DNA of 64,000 nt from assembly GCF_900176595.1 (NCBI RefSeq), contig NZ_LT838813.1:372001-436000 (forward strand), in the 5' to 3' direction. How positions within the stretch are numbered: the stretch's first letter is position 1; each line of letters starts with the position of its first letter. Source of the stretch: Aquiflexum balticum DSM 16537 (GTDB lineage Bacteria; Bacteroidota; Bacteroidia; Cytophagales; Cyclobacteriaceae). The notes under the pieces are model-generated. The model was not told where the DNA came from. It did not search any database and saw only the letters and a list, made by a program, of their open reading frames with translations. This document shows, in pieces, positions 51,871 to 61,087 of the stretch. The position numbers were made by a program, and so were the translations under genes.

Positions 51871-54800
51871 ATGAATTTCGAATTCTATCTCAATCCCTAC
51901 GGCATCCCGGCTTTCTTGGTAAGCCTTCTCTTTATTACCCTGACAATTTTTTCTTTCAAAAGACAAAACTTACAGGGAGAAAGGTATTTCTCATACCTGA
52001 TGTTTGCATCTTTTTTATATTCCTATTTTTACAGTATTGAACTCATGACCAAAGACCCGGGTACTATCGGGTTTTTCTATAAGCTTGAATTTCTTGGAGG
52101 AGTATTCATAGCCCCGCTACTTTTGTTATTTACACTGAAATATTCTGATAAAGCTAAATATATCAACCCTATATGGATCATAACCATGTTTGGGATATCA
52201 TTCCTATTCCTGGTCATTTTGTTTACCAATGACTATCACCACTTGTTTTACGGCGATATTTCAGCTGCTGACAATTCATATTTTATTTCCATTACACTTG
52301 AAAGAGGTATTTTCCATTGGTTATATGCAGGCTATAATTCTATCTTGATTTTAACAGCGAATGTCCTGCTTCTGAGAATGTTTTTTTCAGTCCCTAAAGT
52401 CTACCAAAAACAAGTTATGATCATGATGTTTGGTAGTTTTGTTCCTTGGATAGCCTATCTTTTTGTGGTTTTCGGATTTTATCCTTTTGGCTTGGATCCG
52501 GTACCTTTTCTTTTGGGAATTGCCGGAGTGATTATTTTCTGGGCCTTATTCAAACATCAGTTATTTATCGCAAGTCCGATCGCATTTAAAACAATTTTCG
52601 AAAAACTTTCAGATGGTGTTTTGATACTGAATGAAGATGGGGAAATAGTTGCGATGAACCTTGCCGCAAACACATTCATTTCAAATTTTACCGAGTTAGG
52701 CATTACTAGAATAGATCAATTAATTAAAATCTGTCCGGAGTTACAGGTATTATTATCTTCAGAAATAGCAGAAAAAAGAGTGGAAATAGACTTGCCTTCT
52801 GAGAATAAAACATTTTCAGCCTACTTAAAAAACATTGACAATGGAGGTAACCAAAATTCAGATTCTTCCCATTTTAAATACCTGTTTTTAAGAGATATAA
52901 CAGAACAGAAGGCGATAGAAAACATTATAAAAGCAAATGAAATCGCACTTAAAAATGTAAACAGCAATTTGATCAGAAATGAGAAAATGCTGACTTCCAT
53001 TGCTTATGCCACAAAAGAGTTGCTTTCCAATCAGGATTTCCCCAAGGCTACGCAGAAAGCAATTGCACTGCTCGGAGATGGCGCCGGAGTGGATAGGGCA
53101 TATTTATTTGAAAATTTTCAAGATGAAGAGGGAAATATTTTCTGTTCCCAAAGATTTGAATGGAGCGCTTTGGGAGTGCCTGCTGAGATAGACAATCCTG
53201 ATTTGCGGGGATTGCCCGTGGGCTTGTTTGGTGAAGGAACACAAGCCATGTTAAAAAACAGGCCATATCATGCTGTAGTGTCTCAGATCGACAATGATCC
53301 TGAATTGAAAGAATTGCTGGAAAGTCAGGATATATTGTCAATCCTTTTGATCCCAATTTATGTACAGGATTATTTTTGGGGTTACGTGGGTTTTGATGAT
53401 TGTACCCGCGAAAGGGTATGGAGTGAAGCTGAAACGGCCTTGCTGATCAGTTTCGCGGACAGTATATCCAATGCCATAGAAAGAAAAACGATGGAAAAAA
53501 CACTCATCGACTCTATGGAGCAGGCAAAAGAAGCAAGTGTGGCGAAATCCGAATTTCTGGCAAATATGAGCCATGAGATCAGAACTCCTTTAAATGGAGT
53601 TATAGGATTTTCGGACCTTTTGATGAAGACAGATTTAGATGAAAATCAAAAAGGATTCCTTAAATCCATTGTTCAATCAGGAAATTTACTTTTGGACCTT
53701 ATCAATGACATCCTTGATTTTTCAAAAATTGAAGCGGGAAAACTTGAATTAAACCCTGAATGGACAAATTTAAGATCCCTGGCAATGGAAACCCTTAAAA
53801 TCATCCAGCCCATTACAAAAGAAAAAAATCTTGATATTATTCTCACAATGGATGAGTCGCTTCCAGAATTTGCTTTTGTGGATACTACAAGATTAAAACA
53901 GATTCTTATTAATCTACTGAGCAATGCAGCCAAATTCACCCCCAAAGGACATATAGAATTGAGTATAAAAGGGGTGGGAGATACCTCAAAAAACACTGAT
54001 TTTCAGTCTGTGTCTTTCTCTGTGATTGACTCCGGAATCGGGATATCAAAAGAAAAAGAAAAAGTAATTTTTGAGGCATTTGCACAAGAAGATAATTCTA
54101 CAACAAGAAAGTATGGCGGAACTGGTCTCGGACTAAGCATCTGCAGCAAGCTGTTGGGACTGATGGATAGCAAATTGGTATTGGAAACCGAAGTGGGAAA
54201 AGGAAGTGAATTTAAATTTAAAATTGATATTCCGCTTTCTTCCAATATAGCAGTAACCCAAAAAGTTACACCCGAAGAACCCAAAGCCAAGGTATCAACT
54301 CCACAAAAGTCTTTTGAATTTTCCCATAAAATTTTACTGGTAGATGACAATCCGGTCAATATGTTATTGGCTAAATCTATTGTGAAAAGCATCTTGCCTT
54401 CAGCTATTATATGCGAAGCCTATAACGGGATTGAGGCTGTTTCCCAATATACCAAAGAAAAACCGGATATGATTTTTATGGATATTCAGATGCCGGAAAT
54501 GAGTGGCTATGAAGCAACCCAACACATCCGGCTTCAGGAAACGGATCATAGAGTCCCCATAGTTGCGCTCACTGCCGGCACTATAAAAGGAGAAACCTCC
54601 AGGTGCTTGGATGCAGGTATGGATGACTATTTGAGCAAACCCGTTTTGGTATCTGACATTTCAGGAATGATCGAAAAATATTTGGGACCGAAGTCAGAAA
54701 TACCGGTAGTTTCTCCACTGGATACCAAAATCTCCCTTAACAAACTGGAGGAATATAGAGATTCTGATCCTGATTTTTTTAAGGAGTTACTTGAAGTCAG

Positions 54801-55059
54801 TTATGAAAATATTAACATTTTAAGGGATAAACTTAAAAGCAGTGAGGAAGAAAAAAATCTTCATGCAGTAAAGCAAACAGGACATGCATTAAAAGGTGTA
54901 GGCCTGAATCTGGATTTTAAGGAACTCACTACATATTCCTCAGCAATTGAAAACCTGAACAGTTTGGAAGAAAGCAGCAATGAGGTCTTTAAGAATGCCT
55001 ATGAGGAATTAGACAGAATAATAACCTCACTGAAAAATGAATTGGAATCTATAGGATAA
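51871..55059 (+). CDS. Hybrid histidine kinase with 7TM, PAS, GAF, kinase, receiver and Hpt domains
   Basis: The 1062-residue phosphorelay protein contains, in order: seven N-terminal membrane helices (about 8-230, histidine-kinase 7TM sensor type), a PAS-like domain (about 240-350), a GAF domain (about 380-530), HisKA with H-box SHEIRTPLNG (H near 567), HATPase with N-box LINLLSNAAKF near 680 and G-box DSGIGI near 717, a receiver with LVDDNP near 824 and phospho-Asp in FMDIQMPEMSG near 870, and a C-terminal Hpt with HALKGVG (H near 1006). The Asp, His and DD residues needed for each step are present. No response regulator with an output domain is adjacent, so its target lies elsewhere. Confidence 0.95.
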   Translation: MNFEFYLNPYGIPAFLVSLLFITLTIFSFKRQNLQGERYFSYLMFASFLYSYFYSIELMTKDPGTIGFFYKLEFLGGVFIAPLLLLFTLKYSDKAKYINPIWIITMFGISFLFLVILFTNDYHHLFYGDISAADNSYFISITLERGIFHWLYAGYNSILILTANVLLLRMFFSVPKVYQKQVMIMMFGSFVPWIAYLFVVFGFYPFGLDPVPFLLGIAGVIIFWALFKHQLFIASPIAFKTIFEKLSDGVLILNEDGEIVAMNLAANTFISNFTELGITRIDQLIKICPELQVLLSSEIAEKRVEIDLPSENKTFSAYLKNIDNGGNQNSDSSHFKYLFLRDITEQKAIENIIKANEIALKNVNSNLIRNEKMLTSIAYATKELLSNQDFPKATQKAIALLGDGAGVDRAYLFENFQDEEGNIFCSQRFEWSALGVPAEIDNPDLRGLPVGLFGEGTQAMLKNRPYHAVVSQIDNDPELKELLESQDILSILLIPIYVQDYFWGYVGFDDCTRERVWSEAETALLISFADSISNAIERKTMEKTLIDSMEQAKEASVAKSEFLANMSHEIRTPLNGVIGFSDLLMKTDLDENQKGFLKSIVQSGNLLLDLINDILDFSKIEAGKLELNPEWTNLRSLAMETLKIIQPITKEKNLDIILTMDESLPEFAFVDTTRLKQILINLLSNAAKFTPKGHIELSIKGVGDTSKNTDFQSVSFSVIDSGIGISKEKEKVIFEAFAQEDNSTTRKYGGTGLGLSICSKLLGLMDSKLVLETEVGKGSEFKFKIDIPLSSNIAVTQKVTPEEPKAKVSTPQKSFEFSHKILLVDDNPVNMLLAKSIVKSILPSAIICEAYNGIEAVSQYTKEKPDMIFMDIQMPEMSGYEATQHIRLQETDHRVPIVALTAGTIKGETSRCLDAGMDDYLSKPVLVSDISGMIEKYLGPKSEIPVVSPLDTKISLNKLEEYRDSDPDFFKELLEVSYENINILRDKLKSSEEEKNLHAVKQTGHALKGVGLNLDFKELTTYSSAIENLNSLEESSNEVFKNAYEELDRIITSLKNELESIG

Positions 55060-55098
55060 CATTCCAAATAAGAATTTTATTTTTTAGTAACCTTAGGT

Positions 55099-55356
55099 TT
55101 ATTCCTTTACTTCTTCGTAGTCAATATAATCTCCGCCTTTGATTTCCTTAGACCTTTTTTTCTGATATTCCTGGGGAATGTGGTCAACATTAATATTCCC
55201 ATCATTAGGTTTCCTCCGCAGATCGTCCTCACGCTTGAGGTTATTTGCATGGTCTACAAACTGCTTCAACTTACTTTTCAAAAAAAACTGCAATAGCTTG
55301 GAAAATATCCAAGATATGGCAATTGCAATCAAAAGAAATTTAAATATAAATCCCAT
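55099..55356 (-). CDS. DUF4834 single-pass membrane protein
   Basis: From the ATG at 55356 the 85-residue protein has an N-terminal membrane helix (GFIFKFLLIAIAISWIFSKL) followed by a charged cytoplasmic tail ending GDYIDYEEVKE, the conserved acidic end of DUF4834 family proteins. A longer frame from 55407 runs through the heptamer repeat and is not used. It is located downstream of carB on the same strand. Confidence 0.8.
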   Translation of the reverse strand: MGFIFKFLLIAIAISWIFSKLLQFFLKSKLKQFVDHANNLKREDDLRRKPNDGNINVDHIPQEYQKKRSKEIKGGDYIDYEEVKE

Positions 55357-55361
55357 GTTTA

Positions 55362-55424
55362 GATGTAAGATGTGAGACATGAGACGTGAGACTGTCTTAT
55401 GTCTCATGTCTCATGTCTCAAGTC
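55362..55424. repeat. Heptamer-phased hairpin repeat, GAC/GTC family (copy B)
   Basis: Nine exact 7-mers in one register: GATGTAA, GATGTGA, GACATGA, GACGTGA, GACTGTC, TTATGTC, TCATGTC, TCATGTC, TCAAGTC. The first four are near-reverse complements of the last four around the self-complementary-like centre. It fills the gap between the DUF4834 start and the carB stop. Same family as 32902-32984. Confidence 0.9.
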
Positions 55425-55433
55425 TGAAATTAA

Positions 55434-58253
55434 TTATCTACTTAAATATAGGTTTCGTTCGGAATAAATCTTCAAGAAATAATCATCCATCAGATCGTCA
55501 ATGAAATAGATGGCTTCACCCGTGGACTTCATTTCAGGACCCAATTCTTTGTTGACATTGGGGAATTTGTGGAAAGAGAAAACAGGTTCTTTGATAGCGT
55601 AACCATTTTTAACTGGATGGAATTCAAAATCAGTCACTTTTTTCTCCCCGAGCATCACCTTAGTGGCATAATTTACATAAGGCTCCTGATAAGCCTTACA
55701 GATAAAGGGAACGGTTCTCGAGGCTCTTGGGTTCGCTTCGATTACATAAACCTTGTCATTTTTGATGGCAAATTGAATATTGATCAGCCCGACAGTTCTC
55801 AAAGCAAGTGCAATCTTTTTGGTGTAAGTTTCAATCTGACGCATGACATAATCACCCAAATTATAGGGAGGTAATACGGCATAAGAATCTCCGGAATGAA
55901 TTCCTGCTGGTTCTATATGTTGCATGATTCCGATGATATAGACATTTTCACCGTCGCAAATGGCATCCGCCTCAGCTTCTATAGCACCTTCCAGAAAGTG
56001 GTCCAAAAGGATTTCATTGTTGGGGATATCCCTTAGGACATTCACTACATGTTCCTCCAATTCTTTTTCATTGATGACAATCTTCATTCCTTGTCCGCCC
56101 AAAACATAGGAAGGTCTGACCAATAAAGGAAACCCGATGATTTTGCAGAGCTCCAGCGCTTCGTCAGTGTTGTGGATAGTTCCGAACTCAGGATAGGGAA
56201 CTTCATTCTCTTTCAATAGGGTCGAAAATCTGCCTCTATCTTCAGCCAAGTCCAACGCTTCAAAACTGGTCCCTACGATTTTAATCCCATATTTGTTCAG
56301 CTTCTCTGCTATTTTCAACGCTGTCTGTCCACCCAATTGGACAATAACTCCAATAGGATTTTCCTGAAGAATAATCTCATAAATATGCTCCCAGAAAACC
56401 GGCTCAAAATACAATTTGTCCGAAATATCAAAGTCTGTGGAGACAGTTTCAGGATTACAATTGATCATGATGGTTTCGTAGCCACATTCTTTTGCCGCCA
56501 AAACACCATGTACGCAGGAATAATCAAATTCTATTCCCTGTCCTACTCTATTGGGTCCGGATCCAAGTACTACAACTTTCTTTTTATTGGAAGAAATGGA
56601 TTCGTTTTCTTCTCCAAAGGTCGAGTAATAATAGGGTGTCAGCGCTTCAAATTCTGCTGCACAGGTATCGACAAGTTTGTAAACCCGTCTGATTCCCATT
56701 TCTTTATATCGTTTATCAAAAACCTCACTTTCCAAGCAATCCAAAAGATGGGCTATCTGCCGGTCTGCATAGCCTTTCTTTTTGGCTAAATCCATCAAAT
56801 CACGGGGAATGGTATCCAATTTATATTTCTCGATTTCTTTCTCTACATGGATCAGCTCCTCGATCTGTCTCAAAAACCATTTATCTATTTTAGTCAAATC
56901 ATGAATGGTTCTGAAGGAAATACCTAGCTTGAAAGCATCATAGATATGAAAGAGCCTATTCCAACTTGGATTGGCCAAACTATAGAGAATAGCTTCCTGA
57001 TTTTTGAGTTCCTTTCCATCAGCACCCAACCCGTTTCTATTGATTTCCAAAGATTGACAGGCTTTTTGAAGTGCTTCCTGGAAATTCCTTCCTATTCCCA
57101 TTACCTCGCCTACTGACTTCATGGAAAGACCTAAACGGCGGTCCGATCCTTTGAATTTATCAAAATTCCACCTGGGAACTTTCACAATGACATAGTCAAT
57201 GGCCGGTTCAAAAAATGCAGAAGTAGTACCGGTAATAGAGTTTTTAAGCTCGTCCAAATTATAGCCTACTGCCAATTTTGCAGCTACTTTTGCAATCGGG
57301 TATCCTGTTGCTTTGGAAGCCAAAGCCGAAGAACGAGAAACTCGCGGGTTGATTTCAATACCGATGATTTCTGAATTGTCCGGACTTACCGCAAACTGAA
57401 CATTACATCCGCCAGCGAAGGTCCCGATGCTGTTCATCATGGTAATGGCATAATTCCTCATGCGTTGATACACAGTATCCGGCAATGTCATGGCTGGGGC
57501 CACGGTAATTGAATCGCCAGTATGCACTCCCATTGGGTCAAAATTCTCGATAGAACAGATAACAATCATGTTACCTATATTATCCCGCATTACTTCCAGT
57601 TCGTATTCCTTCCAACCCAATATACTTTTCTCAATCAATACTTCATGGACCGGGGATGCCTGCAAGCCAGCAACCAATGCTTTTTCAAAATCCTCCGCCT
57701 TTTCAACAAAACTACCACCTGCTCCGCCAAGTGTATAGGAAGCTCTAATAATAAGTGGAAAACCGATTTCCTGGGCTATTTCATTTCCCTGAAGAAAGGA
57801 GGTAGCTGTATTACCTTTACAAACTCCAACACCGATCTTCTCCATCAATGCTTTGAATTTTTCCCGGTTCTCAGCAGTATCAATGGCATCTATATCCACT
57901 CCTATCATTCGGACTCCAAATTTCTTCCATATACCTGCTTTATCACAATCAATGGCCAGATTTAGAGCAGTTTGACCGCCCATCGTGGGAAGTACACTAT
58001 CAATGTCCGGATGGTCCTGAAGGACTTTGATGATGGACTTCTTATCCAATGGCAGCAAATACACGTTGTCAGCCGTCACGGGATCTGTCATAATCGTGGC
58101 AGGGTTAGAATTGATCAAGGTTACCTTGATGCTCTCTTCCCTGAGCGAACGGGAGGCTTGGGAACCTGCATAATCAAATTCGCAAGCTTGACCGATAACG
58201 ATTGGACCTGAGCCGATGATGAGAACGTGTTTGATACTGGTATCCTTAGGCAT
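55434..58253 (-). CDS. carB: Carbamoyl-phosphate synthase large subunit (short form)
   Basis: CarB makes carbamoyl phosphate for arginine and pyrimidine synthesis. The 939-residue protein has two tandem ATP-grasp halves: carboxyphosphate domain with GSGPIVIGQACEFDYAGSQA at the N-terminus, and carbamoyl-phosphate domain with VLGSGPNRVGQGIEFDYSCV near residue 560. The chain ends at EAIYFIDDLMDDYFLKIYSE about 130 residues earlier than E. coli CarB, so the C-terminal MGS-like allosteric domain is missing. carA is not adjacent. Confidence 0.97.
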   Translation of the reverse strand: MPKDTSIKHVLIIGSGPIVIGQACEFDYAGSQASRSLREESIKVTLINSNPATIMTDPVTADNVYLLPLDKKSIIKVLQDHPDIDSVLPTMGGQTALNLAIDCDKAGIWKKFGVRMIGVDIDAIDTAENREKFKALMEKIGVGVCKGNTATSFLQGNEIAQEIGFPLIIRASYTLGGAGGSFVEKAEDFEKALVAGLQASPVHEVLIEKSILGWKEYELEVMRDNIGNMIVICSIENFDPMGVHTGDSITVAPAMTLPDTVYQRMRNYAITMMNSIGTFAGGCNVQFAVSPDNSEIIGIEINPRVSRSSALASKATGYPIAKVAAKLAVGYNLDELKNSITGTTSAFFEPAIDYVIVKVPRWNFDKFKGSDRRLGLSMKSVGEVMGIGRNFQEALQKACQSLEINRNGLGADGKELKNQEAILYSLANPSWNRLFHIYDAFKLGISFRTIHDLTKIDKWFLRQIEELIHVEKEIEKYKLDTIPRDLMDLAKKKGYADRQIAHLLDCLESEVFDKRYKEMGIRRVYKLVDTCAAEFEALTPYYYSTFGEENESISSNKKKVVVLGSGPNRVGQGIEFDYSCVHGVLAAKECGYETIMINCNPETVSTDFDISDKLYFEPVFWEHIYEIILQENPIGVIVQLGGQTALKIAEKLNKYGIKIVGTSFEALDLAEDRGRFSTLLKENEVPYPEFGTIHNTDEALELCKIIGFPLLVRPSYVLGGQGMKIVINEKELEEHVVNVLRDIPNNEILLDHFLEGAIEAEADAICDGENVYIIGIMQHIEPAGIHSGDSYAVLPPYNLGDYVMRQIETYTKKIALALRTVGLINIQFAIKNDKVYVIEANPRASRTVPFICKAYQEPYVNYATKVMLGEKKVTDFEFHPVKNGYAIKEPVFSFHKFPNVNKELGPEMKSTGEAIYFIDDLMDDYFLKIYSERNLYLSR

Positions 58254-58429
58254 TCTAAATGAGGTTTTAAATGGTTTAATTACTTCCGGTTAAATTGGTG
58301 CAAAAATAGGGAAATAAATTTAAGTAGCCCCGATAAGCTTTGAAAAAGGGAGGCTTGAACCCAAATTAATGGTGGTGATGTTGTTTGATTTCCCAAACCC
58401 TTCATAAACTTGATGGTTCCTAAGAGGTT

Positions 58430-58915
58430 TCAAGACTTCCATCTAAATGATTTGTCATCTATTGCCCGCATAGTGCACAAGATACCCTCCAAATGATCAT
58501 ATTCGTGTTGGACCAGTTCTGAAATTGCTCCTTCAACCTTCCAGGATTGCTTTTCCCAGTTTTCATCCAAATATTCCAAGGTCAAAGATTGATGTCTTTT
58601 TACTTTCACCAATAGATTTGGGAAACTCATACAATCATCCCAAAGCTCAAATAATTCTTGGCTTGGATGTTTGATTTCAGGATTGATGATGATATAGGGT
58701 TTGTCCAGATTTAGGTAAAACAACCTTTTCATGATCCCCAATTGAGGTGCGGCTATTCCCCTGCCAAAACCATATCGGGCCCTGATATCTTCCATGGCTT
58801 CATGCAGGTCATTTACCCAAGTTTGGACAAGAGGAAGTTCTCCCCTTTGGACAGGTTCGCAGGTTTCATATAGTCTGGAATCACCTAGTTTAAGTATATC
58901 GTCAGTTGTCTTCAT
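58430..58915 (-). CDS. def: Peptide deformylase-family protein
   Basis: PDF removes the formyl group from nascent N-termini. The 161-residue protein has the three metalloenzyme motifs: GRGIAAPQLGI near 48, a motif 2 reading WDDCMSFP (Cys retained; canonical is EGCLS) near 92-99, and QHEYDHLEG near 135 (HExxH). Motif 2 has Asp-Asp for Glu-Gly, so this may be a second, divergent deformylase rather than the main one. It is 176 bp upstream of carB, transcribed the same way. Confidence 0.85.
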   Translation of the reverse strand: MKTTDDILKLGDSRLYETCEPVQRGELPLVQTWVNDLHEAMEDIRARYGFGRGIAAPQLGIMKRLFYLNLDKPYIIINPEIKHPSQELFELWDDCMSFPNLLVKVKRHQSLTLEYLDENWEKQSWKVEGAISELVQHEYDHLEGILCTMRAIDDKSFRWKS

Positions 58916-59163
58916 GTTTAATTATTAGGAATATTGATGCCAATCACAGCATTTCCATATATCAAAGGCAAATGAAATTTGAATTATTCTGACCCTATAT
59001 AAATCAATCTCCAACAATTCCATAAATATTTTTGATCATCGGTTAATTAATGAATGGAATTTCCTTTGAGTTTATGAACCAGAAACAATACAAGTAGGGA
59101 TTTCTTTTATAAACCATTGATTTTGTTTAAATTATAATTTCTTTCCACCAGACAAAAGCACCA

Positions 59164-60738
59164 ATGAAACATGACACTCCATTGATAAAATTATTTCTGA
59201 TAGGTATCAGCGTTTTTGCTTTTACTTTTTGCCAGCCTAAAGCTCCTTCAGGAAGTTCCTTGGGAAACTTGGATTTTCCTATAAGCGGTAAACCAAAGGC
59301 CCAGGAAGCCTTCCAAAAAGGGCTTTTATTGATGCATAGTTTTGAATATAAGGATGCTTTGGAGGCTTTTGAGGAAGCCCAACAAGAAGATCCTGAATGC
59401 GTGATGGCTTATTGGGGTGAAGCTATGGCACACAATCATCCGATTTGGCAGGAACAGGATTATAATAAAGGAAATGTGGCACTTAGCAAACTAGGTGATA
59501 CCCGGGAAGAAAGATTGTCTAAAGCCAAAACAAAAATTGAAAAAGATTTTCTTACGGCTATTGAAATCCTTTATGGCGAAGGAAACAAGGTGGAAAGAGA
59601 TAATGCCTATGCCAGATATTTAGGAGAACTCTACCATAAATACCCTGAAAATGATGAAGTTACTGTCTTTTATTCCCTTGCATTAATGGGTTCTATACCC
59701 TATATCAGTGATATGGAGGTTTATCAAAAAGCAGCATCTTTGGCCAAGGAGGTTATGGATAGAAATCCTGAGCATCCGGGTGCTGTCCATTATTATATTC
59801 ACGCCAATGATGAACCCAATTATGCCCATCAAGCAAAAAAAGCAGCCGATATTTATGCCAAAGTAGCCCCTGATGCGGCTCATGCTATACATATGCCAAG
59901 CCATATCTACCTTTCGCTAGGTATGTGGGATGAGGTGGTCAGTTCCAATGTAGCCTCATTTCAGGCGAGCGTCAACAGAAAGGAAAGAAAAAATCTTGAT
60001 TACGGTGCTTTAGGGCTTCATTCTTTTCAATGGCTGCAGTATGGCTATCTGCAACAAGAAAAATTCGATGAAGCCAAAAAATTATTGGAGGATGTGGTTT
60101 TTTATACCAAAGAATCCCCATCCGTCTATACCCATGAGCATCAGTCCTACATGAAAACCACCTATTTTGTGGAAACGGAAGATTGGGACAATCCCATGAT
60201 AAATTTGGAATCGGATTATTCCGGTTTTAACATCGCTGTCAAAAGCAGGGACAGATTTGTCCATGCCTTGAAAGCATTTCATGATAAAGATTTTGAAAAG
60301 GTAGAATCAACTCTCCTAGTCATGAAAGAAGAAAGAGAGGCCGCTGCCAAAACCATCAGTCTGGATGCAGGAATGGCACTATGCAGCAGTGGCGGAGCAA
60401 GCAGTGAAAACACAACTCCTAGAGATCTGAAGATTGCTGAAACCATGGAACTTGAACTGAAAGCTTTACTGGCTTGGGAAAAGGGAGATCCTTCAGATGG
60501 GGAAAACTATTTCCTAAAAGCAACCGCATTGGAAAATGAAGTCGGTTCGGCGGCAGGACCTCCAACAATTGTAAAACCAAGCCATGAATTATATGCAGAA
60601 TTTTTGGTGGCCAATGGTCGACCTGAAGAGGCAATTCAACAATATGAAGCAGCCTTGAAATTAGCTCCAAATCGGATAAAAAGTGTAAAGGGGAAGAAAG
60701 TAGCAGAGGAATTGTTGAAGCAACAGGCTGTTCTTTGA
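59164..60738 (+). CDS. TPR-repeat lipoprotein
   Basis: The 524-residue protein has a lipoprotein signal (FAFTFC, C near 23) and tetratricopeptide helices throughout: FQKGLLLMHSFEYKDALEAF near 45, VMAYWGEAMAHNHPIW near 80, HPGAVHYYIHANDEP near 205, and a C-terminal pair ending RPEEAIQQYEAALKLAPNRI. No enzyme motif is visible apart from conserved His residues. It probably scaffolds a periplasmic complex. A relic of a second copy lies downstream (60922-60979). Confidence 0.8.
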   Translation: MKHDTPLIKLFLIGISVFAFTFCQPKAPSGSSLGNLDFPISGKPKAQEAFQKGLLLMHSFEYKDALEAFEEAQQEDPECVMAYWGEAMAHNHPIWQEQDYNKGNVALSKLGDTREERLSKAKTKIEKDFLTAIEILYGEGNKVERDNAYARYLGELYHKYPENDEVTVFYSLALMGSIPYISDMEVYQKAASLAKEVMDRNPEHPGAVHYYIHANDEPNYAHQAKKAADIYAKVAPDAAHAIHMPSHIYLSLGMWDEVVSSNVASFQASVNRKERKNLDYGALGLHSFQWLQYGYLQQEKFDEAKKLLEDVVFYTKESPSVYTHEHQSYMKTTYFVETEDWDNPMINLESDYSGFNIAVKSRDRFVHALKAFHDKDFEKVESTLLVMKEEREAAAKTISLDAGMALCSSGGASSENTTPRDLKIAETMELELKALLAWEKGDPSDGENYFLKATALENEVGSAAGPPTIVKPSHELYAEFLVANGRPEEAIQQYEAALKLAPNRIKSVKGKKVAEELLKQQAVL

Positions 60739-60749
60739 ACCAAGAAAAA

Positions 60750-60783
60750 GACCTTCGAGGTTTAGAAAAAAACCTCAAAGGTC
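60750..60783. repeat. Palindrome 1 of the CCTTCGAGG family
   Basis: GACCTTCGAGGTTT pairs with AAACCTCAAAGGTC (one mismatch) around a short A-rich loop. It begins 11 bp after the TPR gene stop. Related copies are at 60979-61023 and 61047-61080. Confidence 0.85.
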
Positions 60784-60921
60784 CCACTGCCTATGTGATT
60801 GTTTCCACTCAAATCCCTAAGGGATAGCACTTCTACCTTGATTTGTTTTCCGGGAAAAGGGCGTTACAAACGCCTGACTCAGCGTCACGAAGACACAGGC
60901 TTCGGACAACGAGAAGGCCAA

Positions 60922-60979
60922 AAGTGTGAATGGGAAGAAGGAAGCAGAGGAATTGATTAGGCAGCGGGCGGTTTTTTGA
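60922..60979 (+). pseudogene. Relic 3' end of a tandem copy of the TPR lipoprotein gene
   Basis: The frame reads KSVNGKKEAEELIRQRAVF and a stop, against KSVKGKKVAEELLKQQAVL at the end of the intact gene at 60738. About 20 codons align at most positions with several changes. Upstream of it no further TPR similarity is evident. This is the remainder of a duplicated gene after deletion, or of a 3'-end duplication. Confidence 0.8.
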
Positions 60980-61023
60980 ACCTTTGAGGTCTTCCAAACC
61001 GCGACGACAGGACCTCGAAGGTT
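60979..61023. repeat. Palindrome 2 of the CCTTCGAGG family (inside-out orientation)
   Basis: AACCTTTGAGGTC (60979-60991) and GACCTCGAAGGTT (61011-61023) enclose a 19-base loop. Stem bases match those of the other two copies in reverse order. Confidence 0.75.
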
Positions 61024-61046
61024 TTTAACCTCTAATCCTAGAGGAA

Positions 61047-61080
61047 GACCCTTCGAGGTTTAAAAAAAACCTCAAAGGTC
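61047..61080. repeat. Palindrome 3 of the CCTTCGAGG family
   Basis: GACCCTTCGAGGTTT and AAACCTCAAAGGTC around an A-rich loop, nearly identical to palindrome 1. It lies 8 bp after the lpdA stop. Confidence 0.85.
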
Positions 61081-61087
61081 TAGTGGA

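Larger units (their letters stand above)
60739..61087. other. 349-bp intergenic region with palindromes and a gene relic
   Basis: Contains three hairpins of one palindrome family and a diverged copy of the last about 20 codons of the TPR gene; otherwise no ORF. The hairpin nearest lpdA (61047-61080) is A/T-rich and may also terminate lpdA on the minus strand. Confidence 0.85.

Noticed and set aside
55357-55407. N-terminal extension of the DUF4834 protein
   Set aside because: The extra codons are translated heptamer repeat; the ATG at 55356 gives the expected membrane helix at the N-terminus.
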